From: JABISG01 sp963581435
GTDB taxonomy: Bacteria; Planctomycetota; Planctomycetia; Planctomycetales; Planctomycetaceae
Length of the DNA stretch: 64,000 nucleotides
Direction: 5' to 3'
Assembly: GCA_963581435.1 (NCBI GenBank)
Contig: CAUZOL010000003.1
Location: forward strand, 1 to 64,000
Shown here: positions 35,912 through 45,100 of the stretch, one piece after another
Position numbering within the stretch: the first letter of the stretch is position 1
How the letters are laid out: each line of letters starts with the position of its first letter
Position numbers and translations under genes: made by a program
The notes under the pieces: model-generated
Seen by the model: only the letters and a program-made list of their open reading frames with translations
Databases searched by the model: none
Told to the model about the DNA's origin: nothing

Positions 35912-37951
35912 ATGCAATTCTCCATCAAATACCGCCGATCGCTTTTCGGTTTCTCGCTCTTTGTCTGCGCGGCGCTGGCAACCGAAAATGCGATCGCAGC
36001 CGACGCCAAAACCGAAGCCCTGGAAGAGCAGGCGTTCAAACAGGCAGCGGCATTGGCGGCCGAGTCGGTGGTCCGCGTACAGACCATTGGCGGCATCGAC
36101 CGCGTTGGCCAGGTTTTGACCGGAACAGGACCGACGACCGGTGTCGTCGTCTCGGCCGACGGCTATATCATTTCCAGTGCTTTCAACTTTGCCTCGAAGC
36201 CGGCTTCGGTCCTGGTGCGATTGCCGGACGGTCGCCGATTCAGCGCCGAAACGGTCGCCACCGATCGGCTGAAAATGCTGACACTGCTGAAGATCGACGC
36301 CAAGGGTCTCATTCCTGCCATCGCCGCCAAGAAAGATTCCGTCAAAGTTGGTCAATGGGCCGTGGCGATGGGCCGCACCTTCAGCCTGGAATATCCCAGC
36401 ATTTCGGTCGGCATTGTCAGTGCGCTCAACCGCATTTGGGGCAAGGCCGTCCAGACCGACGCGAAAATTTCACCGGTCAACTACGGCGGACCGCTGGTCA
36501 ATATCGAAGGCAAAACACTTGGCATTCTGGTACCGCTTTCAACGCGCGGCAACGGTGAGACAGCCGGGGTCGAATGGTACGACTCGGGCATCGGATTTGC
36601 CATCCCGATGCAGGACGTCTACACAACGCTCGATCGCCTGAAGGCGGGCAAGGATCTGCAGCCTGGACTGATGGGAATCAACTTTCGTGGTCGCGATTTG
36701 CTCGGTGGTAAACCGATCATCGACCGCGTGCGAACCGAGTCTCCCGCCGACAAAGTCGGCTTCAAATCGGGCGACCTGATCGTAACCGTCAATGGAAAAC
36801 CCGTTCGTCGCCAGGCGGAAGTCAAGCAGGTTCTCGGTAGCCTCTACTCCGGCGACACGGTCAAGATTGCGGTCAAACGCGACGACAAGACGATTGAGCA
36901 AGAGCTGACTCTCGTCGCCGAATTGGTGGCGTACGAATCGGGGTTTCTGGGGATTCTCCCCAAGAGAGAGCCGACTGGCCCGGCGATGGCCGGCGTTGAG
37001 GTTCGCCACGTCTTTCCGGACAGTCCGGCGGCAAAGGCCGGGCTGAAAGCACGTGACCGCATCATGCGTTTCGGCGAAACGGACATCACCGATAGTCAGT
37101 CGCTGCTGAGCCTCGTCAGCCGTCTGCGTCCCAAAGAAAAGACCTCACTCGTGTTTCGGCGCGACGACAAGGAACAAACGGTGCAGCTTGAATTGGCATC
37201 GATCCCGAACGACGTGCCGGCCGAACTGACATCATCGTTTATCCCGGTGGTCAAAGAAGATGATGCAGAGGATGACAAAGAGCCGGCAGATAAAGACAAC
37301 AATGCGGATGCTGACGCCGAAGAAGGCCCCAAAACCGGTCGATTCAATGTCAAAATGCCCAACGGCGAACACAGTTACTGGGCCTATGTGCCGGCAGACT
37401 ACAACCCCGAATACGAATACGCAGTCATGGTTTGGATTCACCCGAGCGGCGACACTATGGAAGCCACGGTGTTCAAGCAGTGGCAGGCAATCTGCGACCG
37501 TCGCGGAATCATCATCCTCGGTCCCAAGGCTCAACAGCTCAGTGGCTTCACACCGAACGACGCGGAGTTTGTTAAAGATGCGTTGGAGCAAATGACTGAG
37601 AAGTACTCAATCGATGCGAACCGCGTCTTCCTGCACACGTATTCCAACGGCGGAAAATTCACATACCAGCTCGCCTTCAAGTACCGCGAGCAGTTTCATG
37701 GCGTGGCAGCTGCGGCGGCTCCGCTGCGAACGCGTCCACCAGAAAACGATCCCGACTATCGCATGCAGTTTCATCTTCTCTGCGGAGACAAGGACAGCCT
37801 GTTCCGCAACGTCCAACAGACGGTCGGCGGCTTGAAACGGTTGAAGTATCCGGTCAACCTCACAACCATGAAGGGCCGTGCCCGCAAGTATCCGGCGGAA
37901 GAGGAAACCGAGGAAATCGGCCGCTGGGCCGACGGTCTCGATCGCATCTGA
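35912..37951 (+). CDS. Triad-less trypsin-like domain + two PDZ domains + esterase-like (PHB depolymerase-type) domain
   Basis: A 679-residue secreted protein. Signal peptide residues 10-30 are followed by an HtrA-like fold whose catalytic positions are all replaced. By alignment to the first protease these are His to Asn92 (SSAFNFAS), Asp to Met122 (DRLKMLTLLKI) and Ser to Tyr191 (SPVNYGGPLVN). Two PDZ domains follow (about 240-325 and 340-425), then an acidic linker (EDDAEDDKEPADKDNNADA). The C-terminus is an alpha/beta-hydrolase resembling LpqC/PHB depolymerase esterases: VMVWIHPSGDTMEA, IIILGPKAQ, nucleophile Ser578 in HTYSNGGKF. The nucleophile elbow has Thr instead of Gly at its first position. 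I chose ATG 35912 (GAGG 9 bases upstream); ATG 35882 overlapping the previous stop is the alternative. Confidence 0.85.
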   Translation: MQFSIKYRRSLFGFSLFVCAALATENAIAADAKTEALEEQAFKQAAALAAESVVRVQTIGGIDRVGQVLTGTGPTTGVVVSADGYIISSAFNFASKPASVLVRLPDGRRFSAETVATDRLKMLTLLKIDAKGLIPAIAAKKDSVKVGQWAVAMGRTFSLEYPSISVGIVSALNRIWGKAVQTDAKISPVNYGGPLVNIEGKTLGILVPLSTRGNGETAGVEWYDSGIGFAIPMQDVYTTLDRLKAGKDLQPGLMGINFRGRDLLGGKPIIDRVRTESPADKVGFKSGDLIVTVNGKPVRRQAEVKQVLGSLYSGDTVKIAVKRDDKTIEQELTLVAELVAYESGFLGILPKREPTGPAMAGVEVRHVFPDSPAAKAGLKARDRIMRFGETDITDSQSLLSLVSRLRPKEKTSLVFRRDDKEQTVQLELASIPNDVPAELTSSFIPVVKEDDAEDDKEPADKDNNADADAEEGPKTGRFNVKMPNGEHSYWAYVPADYNPEYEYAVMVWIHPSGDTMEATVFKQWQAICDRRGIIILGPKAQQLSGFTPNDAEFVKDALEQMTEKYSIDANRVFLHTYSNGGKFTYQLAFKYREQFHGVAAAAAPLRTRPPENDPDYRMQFHLLCGDKDSLFRNVQQTVGGLKRLKYPVNLTTMKGRARKYPAEEETEEIGRWADGLDRI

Positions 37952-38179
37952 AATTCAATTGTGGCCGCGACTCAGCCCTTCCATCTGTCTGAAACATTTG
38001 ACCGGTTGGCATCGCGCAAAAAGTCGCGGCTCGACGTCTTGCTGCGCGGCTGCTAGACTGCGGCCCGTTCCCCTCGCCCGACAAAACGTCCGTCGGACGG
38101 TCTAACGCGAAGCCATTGTCTTGCCAACCGATCAATCGCTTCGCCCCTCACCTGTCGGCCCAATATCACTCAGCCTGAC

Positions 38180-38998
38180 ATGCCTGTTTCGGAATACATC
38201 GACGCGATCATCCTGGGTGCTCTTCAAGGGGTCGCCGAATTCCTGCCGATTAGCTCCAGTGGCCATCTGGTAATTGCCGGAGAGTTGTTGCGCGAGTCTT
38301 CGACGGCTGCCCCTGGAGCCAACGAGAACTTTCAAATGACGGTCGCCCTGCATGTGGGTACGTTGTTTTCTATTCTGGTGGTCTACCGAGATGACTTGAA
38401 ACTGTTGCTGTCTAGACAACACGTCTGTCGGGCCATTGTTTTGGCAACACTGCCGTTGGTTGCCATCGGCCTCTGCCTGTCGATGAGCGAGCAGATCAAA
38501 TTGCTGCTCGATGCGTTATTTTCTAATGTGCTACTGGCCGGCTGCGGACTATTGGCCACCTCGGCCATTCTTGTTGCCGGCCAGCAATTGGAAAAGAGCA
38601 AACAGGCACTCGACGAAATCACAACCCGGCAGGCGATTCTCGTGGGTCTGTTTCAGGCGATGGCTCTCGTGCCGGGCATTTCCCGTTCGGGCAGCACAAT
38701 CGCCGGCGGTCTTATTGGCGGGCTGCGCCGCGAAGCGGCCACAACGTTTTCGTTTTTTATTGCCATTCCCGCCATTGCGGGAGGCGGTGCACTGGCGGCG
38801 AAAGAAGTGTGGGAGGGCAATGGCGGCGGCAGTTCGGTCGGCGCGCTGCTGATTGGAGCAGCTGTTGCATTTGTCGTTGGATTGTTCGCGTTGCGGTGGC
38901 TCATTCGCCTCGTATCGCAACAACGCCTGCACTGGTTTGCCTGGTATTGTGCGGTCGTCGGAACCACGACAATCATCTGGCAGCTATCAGCCCGTTGA
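38180..38998 (+). CDS. uppP: Undecaprenyl-diphosphatase UppP/BacA
   Basis: A 272-residue polytopic membrane enzyme that dephosphorylates undecaprenyl diphosphate to recycle the lipid carrier for cell-wall and polysaccharide synthesis. Both active-site signatures are visible: QGVAEFLPISSSGHL (Glu20, Ser25-27, His29) and VPGISRSGSTIAGGL. Eight or so hydrophobic segments and the length match the family. The last codons and the TGA lie in the terminal repeat of a MITE-like element (38988-39145), so the native C-terminus may have been replaced by a few residues (SAR). No operon partner; a 228-bp gap precedes it. Confidence 0.95.
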   Translation: MPVSEYIDAIILGALQGVAEFLPISSSGHLVIAGELLRESSTAAPGANENFQMTVALHVGTLFSILVVYRDDLKLLLSRQHVCRAIVLATLPLVAIGLCLSMSEQIKLLLDALFSNVLLAGCGLLATSAILVAGQQLEKSKQALDEITTRQAILVGLFQAMALVPGISRSGSTIAGGLIGGLRREAATTFSFFIAIPAIAGGGALAAKEVWEGNGGGSSVGALLIGAAVAFVVGLFALRWLIRLVSQQRLHWFAWYCAVVGTTTIIWQLSAR

Positions 38999-39149
38999 AA
39001 AACTCATTCTGGCTGCGATCGGTCGAAATGCGTCAGCTCTGCGTCGCCAAATCTCGGCGTATCTTCGGATATGCCTGCAATTTGGCTCCTTGATCTGACG
39101 GATTTCGCCGCGCTCTCGCCGACGAAGCAGTTTTTCAACGGACTGCTAT
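38984..39149. mobile_element. MITE-like element with terminal inverted repeats and CTAT target duplication
   Basis: CAGCCCGTTGAAAAACT (38988-39004) and AGTTTTTCAACGGACTG (39129-39145) are inverted repeats with 16 of 17 matching bases. They are flanked on both sides by CTAT (38984-38987 and 39146-39149), as a 4-bp target duplication would be. The 158-bp element has no coding capacity. It overlaps the uppP stop codon at one end and ends 10 bases before the stop of the minus-strand giant gene (39159) at the other. Confidence 0.75.
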
Positions 39150-39158
39150 GGCAGCAAA

Positions 39159-42100
39159 TTACGGTGAGTTCGTAGCCGTTCCAGTCGATTCGTCCGAGGT
39201 GACGTTGACCGCGAAGTCAGTTTCACTGCTTACGCGGCGGCGGTCCCAAACTGCTACAATGAGTGAAATCAATATCAGGACGATTCCCAATTCGCTGGGA
39301 CGCAGGCAGGTCCACCACAGGATTCCCAACAGCGCCCACGCCGCAGGTTGATTACGAGACAACCAACTGCCGATATCCAGTTTGACCAACCGGCATACCA
39401 CTGGAATCAGGGGCAGGCCGATCAACAACAAGACTGCAGCGACCATCCAGTTCTCGACAATCCAGAACGAAATGGATGGCAGCGACTGAGAAGGAGATTG
39501 TGCCATCCTTCCCAGCGTCACAATTCGATTCGGTGTGATCTTTGCGATAGTCGAGTCACCAACCACATCCGGCCAGTCATTCGCCTGTGTTTCCGCGGCC
39601 GGTGCGTCTTGTGCAATGCGTGCCGCGATGTCGGCGATACCTTGGTCGATTCGATCGAACCGTTCGCGGCGTGCCACCCATTGTGGTTTCGAAGAAGATG
39701 CTTCCCGGCTGTTCGAAAGTTGAGCCTCAATCATTCGATGCTGCCTTAGCAGCCTGTTCCACAGCGGTGGGCGTTGTTGTCCGTCACTTTGTGGCTCGTT
39801 CAGTTCAAACAGGGCTTCCAGCTTGTCGAGCGCGTAATCGAATTCATCAATCTTTTCCAGCTGATCGCCGGTGGCGTAGAAGGAGTCTTCCGGCGGCACC
39901 ATCCTGATGATCGATCGTTCTACAGAGATCATCCGTGGCGTCGGAATCGGTTGTCGACGGGGCGACCAACGAGACGGCGATTTGACCGCCGGTTGCGACC
40001 AGTGCAGGTCGATGAGGTGTGGTCCTGCGCCTTGAGCGATTGGAATCGACAAGCTGTGCGAGCTCTCATCCAGTTGGATGGCGACAGCGGGCTGACCGTC
40101 AATAAACAAAGCCCGTACCGCCAGACCGCGAGGCCATGCCAATTCGATTTCGTCGTCCGTCAAATACGCGATCCAAATCGTGGTCCGCCCGAACACTTTG
40201 TTGCCAACATTTGGAACAAGACGAGTTTCAACCAACGGAATCCGGGAGACATCTGAGTTGACCTTCGCCAATCCGGCAAAAAATGAACCACCGGGCGACT
40301 CGACGATGTAGGCACGCCATTTGTCGTCGGCACTGCCGATTTCGGCACGGCGTCGTACCGTAACCGGCAAAGCGCGTGGCGGAACACGATCAGTGCCGAG
40401 ACCGGCCGGCTGCAGTTCCAACTCTTTTGAGATCAGAAGATATCGGTCGAACGGGTTGACGTCCTCGACATCGACTTCTGGCAAAGACCAATCACCTGGC
40501 GGCGGTGTGTCGAGAGTGGCAACAATACGTACGCCCAGGGACTTGGCTGGTTTGGATTTTGTGCCGCAAGTGAGCCGGACTGAACCATCTGTCTGCAAGT
40601 CACTGCTCAAATTGACTGACGGCGATTCGACCCGGTAGCGGTTGACAAACCGCTTGGGGATGCGCAGGTGAACCTGATTGATCGGCTTGCCGTTGTTGGT
40701 GCTGTAAAACTGGAAGTCGTAGACGACCTGCCACTCCGCTGATGATTGTTGGGAGATGCTGACAATTGCCTCCGTTCGCATCTGGTCGCCATTCGAATTG
40801 ACCTGAATGCGAGGGAGTCGCTCATCGGAATTCAACCGGTACTGCTCCAAACTCTCAAGTTCTCCCTCACCAATGCTTGGCGCGATGTTCGGTTCGATTT
40901 CATCGAGTGCATCCGACTCAAGCAATTGGACGGCCGATGGCGGCTCGTAAGACATCCACAACCGCGAATCAATGATTTCCGCCTGATCGATTTCGACAAG
41001 CGGCAGGGCGACCGATGCCGCCGAAGGTATCCGGCGTTCTCCTTTGAGAAAAATGCTTTGAATGCCCGTCGATTTTTCGCTAAGAAAGAGTTCGACGGAG
41101 TTTCCTCGCCGCGACCAATGCACGAGTCGCTCGGCCTCGTCTTCACGAACGGAGATATCTGCAATCGCCAATTCTGGAGGCACGCGCAGCCGATGGCGAA
41201 ACACGGGGGCCTGGCTGGTTTCGAGTTCTGCCGTCAATGTCCATTTCAGCACGTCGCCGCGAACGATACCCTCCTGAATCATGCGAACCCTGCGAAGGGC
41301 AACTGCCGACTTCAACAGGAAAGTTAGACGCCGTTCCGCCTGAAGGATGTCGAACGCATACTGGATCGGACGAACTGAATCGGAGTCGCCAGCCAGAGTC
41401 GCAAACGTCTCGGTGGCAATTCCCTGCGCACCGTCATCGTTTTCCAACGGGGTAATGTCAAACTCGGGCGGCACAACAATTCCCAGTAAATTGTCTACCT
41501 CAGAAATCAGGTAGGGCTGTGCTGACTGTACTATGAGCGACGCCGTCGGGACGTGAATCTCACCATTGCCATTCATGGAGACGGGGACGATCATCAGAGC
41601 ATCGACCGCGAAGTCGCGCTGCTGAGAATTCGCAAATGGAACGAGGAGATTCGACGTTTCCTTTGTCAAAGCGGCCGCTGAAAAGTCATCGACCGGCTCG
41701 CCATCGAGAGTCACTTTCCGAATAACCATGTTGTCGAAAGCGTGTGGAAGCTTCCATGCGACGAAATCAACCTCACCGCTGAGAACCCGATAATCGACAT
41801 GGTAACGCAATTCCATCCAGGTAGGACGCACCGTCACGTGCGTTGTGACCGCAGCTTCGAGCCGTGCCGGCGCTTGCACCGGTTCCGCGTTCTTTGACCA
41901 CAGAACTTGAAACTGGCTCGTCTTGCCGAGCAGAACCGACAGCGACCGGCGATCACCTGCGACAACTTGTTCGCCGCGCGCGCCGTTCAGTTCAATTGTT
42001 CCGGGTGCCAGTGAAAACTCCTGTTGAAGATGTGCGGAAGCCACAGCAATGATATTCAATTGGTATCCATCGCCACGGGGGGAGACGTCGGTGGCTGGCC

Positions 42101-45100
42101 GGAATTCCATACTGACATCAAATTCAGACGCCGCGTCCTGCAGCGAGTCGTCGGACGTCGACTTCAATTCGACGGAAAACTGCTTTCCTTCTTTTCCCAG
42201 AACGATGGGCTGCGGGCGATCGTTGACCATGCAATGATCGGGATTGGCACGGGCATTGGGAAACACAACGCGCGCCGTTCGCACGGCAGGCAGCAGATAG
42301 ACCTTGTATCTGGCCTCGACAACAACCGAGTTCTGTTCATCGACGCGCGCGATGTAGTTGGCCGCTGAGACAAGATAACTTTCTGCTTCGTCGGATCGAT
42401 CAGCCTGAAGCCGTAGCCGGGTGAGCGTACTGCGTTCGATGTAAACAATCGCTTCATCGCGAATTCGCAGATCGGCGTTGGCGTTTGGGACCAGTGCGCG
42501 AATCGATTCTGTTGGCAGCGTATCGCGCTGGGCAACTGGTTCGCCGCTGGAGCGAACTGCGTTCCCTGCTGGTTCTTCCTGAGCGAATGATTGAGCGACT
42601 GTCAAAACCACTGCCAGCAGCAACGCTGTCGCCGGCGCTGCACGATAGCTGGCCGTACTTCCCGTTGGAACAAGGTCTTCCGGATGTCTCCGAAATCGCA
42701 GCTTCTCCAACAGCCGGCGAGGAAACAGCAGCGCGACCGCAGTTCCGACCACGCATCCTCCAGCAATGAGCGAATAAAACGGGGGACTAAGCCCCGCGGC
42801 AAACAGACAGATGCTCAACCAATAGCCGAATGCTCCCATGCGAAACTTCGAATGTCGAACTCGCATCACCAATCCGCACAACAGACAACCCAGCGTCCCC
42901 AGCCACGCAAGCAGCCATGCCTGCGAATGCCGCCGTGTCGAAACTACCAACGTGCCGGGAAGATACGGTGCCGTGGCCCGGTTAACCGTCCAGCCGGCGG
43001 GTGAAAAATTCTGCGGTGCTGTCTGCCGCTTATCACCTTGGGCATCGGACTGGGCAGCACGAAATGTTGCCCACGAATTCGCGGAAAACGGGTTAAACAT
43101 GGCGAGATTAATTGGACGACCCAGTGGTCCGAAAAATCGTTCGGTCCAGAATAATTGCGGAAGACGGTCCAACAGCATCATGTCGTTCGGTTCGCGCACA
43201 ACCCACACATCCGGCCCTGTGGCGAACTCCCAGTTGAATTCGAGAATCGTGTACTCACAATTTGGAACGGGTATAGTTCGCGTTTGCCCCAAACGTCCTC
43301 CAGCCGATGGAGTTTGGTATTCAAGTCGAACGACGCTTCGGCCGCCGTCGCCGATGTACGGGAGAATCCATTCGTTGCCGCGCCGCTGTGGCGCGACCAA
43401 CACGTCATTCAACGATGCCGACAACAGAACCGCCGGGCGCGGCAATTCAAAACGGAAAGCGTCGTCTTGTCCGCCACCTAAGAGTGTCAGAGTGGCGCGA
43501 TGGCGGTCGAATCCGAGAAACTCTTCCGATAGAATTGATTGCAGGTCCATCGTCGCCGTCGGCCGGCGCATCGCCCCGCTGGCACCTTCACGCACGCGAA
43601 GCAGCAGCGAATCACGAGCCGATTGAAATGACCACAACCGCCCGAATGACTTGCGGCCTGCAGCTTCCGAAAACTCTTGCCGATCGATCGAACCGGCCTC
43701 TATCGCATTCAGGCCCTCAACCTTGGCAGCGACGTTCAATTCGCCGCCGCTCTGTAATTCAACGATTCCCTGGAATGGGTCTAGCCCCGGGAAGACGGCA
43801 AGTGTCGGCATCATGCTGGCTGTCGCGTTTCGTGTGCGTGTGCCAACGATCGTGAATTCCCGTCTCAACGGCCGGGGAAGATGAACATCCCATAACTCTC
43901 CGCCATGCGGCAAATCCCAGTCGTCGTGTTGATCGATCAAGATGCGAGTTGCATCGAGAGCCGCTTGTCCATTTGAATTCAGTTTCCATTGAACATCGTC
44001 ACCTGAAACCGTGAGGTAGACTTTCAGACGGTTAACTGCCCCACCTTTGGGACGTATGCGTGCCTGCACTTTTTCGGTAAGACCAGCCGAATCCAATTTG
44101 TGTGTGATCCAGATGTGCGCGTCGATTGTCGGTCCCAGTTGTTCCAGTCTCAGTCGGCCTTCACCGGAAACGTCGCTTGAATGCAACAGCAACGCGTTGC
44201 CATCGCTTGACGACTCGATTTTCTTCCAGAGATCCGAGTCGGTCGCGAACTTGGGAGCTTCGCCCGGCTGGACGATGTGGAATCCCGATCCGGTTTCCAA
44301 ATTCGGAGCCGCGACAGCCGGATGCGACACAGCAACCAATTGCTCGGCTGAACTGTGCTTCAGTGGGCGCAGCAACGGCAACCGAAGTGGCCGGCTCTGC
44401 GGAAGTGGAAGTCGCCGCGCCACAATCTCCACAGATTTTGACGATCCGGGTGCGATGGACTCACGAAACTCAATCGACAACGTTCTGCCGCCCCCCTTCT
44501 GCCGCCGCACCTCCCAATTGGTCCATGCTGACTCATCGTTCGGCGATCGAACTTCAATCACTTCCCACTGTGGTGCCAGCCGGAATTCTGCTTCGAACGT
44601 TTTGCCGGCATGTGTCGACAAATTGACGTGTGCGGTCATCGACCAGTTTTTACCCGACGTTTCAACGTGCGTTAGCAAGGTGACGTCGCGTCGCAGTTCC
44701 GGATAGGCAACATCCAGCCTCAAGTCCGCATCGGGAAGAAACTGCTGGAAGGTTAAAGAACTCGAGACGTCTGGTGTCGAATTCGTTGCCGTCTGTCGAA
44801 AGCCGCGCAAATCAACCGACTGCAACTCCAATGGCGATTCGACTTTCAAGTGGAGATTGCCACTCATAAAGACTGCGTTACCGAGACCTTTCGACTGGTC
44901 GCCGATGAAGAATTCATCCTTCATGTTGCGCAGATTTCCCGTCGTACTCAGCGCTGCCTTCAAGCGCGGCTGCGGAAGCTGCCACGTTTTGTCCAACGTA
45001 GACAATGCAGTGCCGGCGATTCGCAGTGGTCTGCTGCTCCCTAACAGCGGATCGGAAAGCTGCACGGCCAGTTGGTGATTGTCGCCATCGGGAATCAGCC

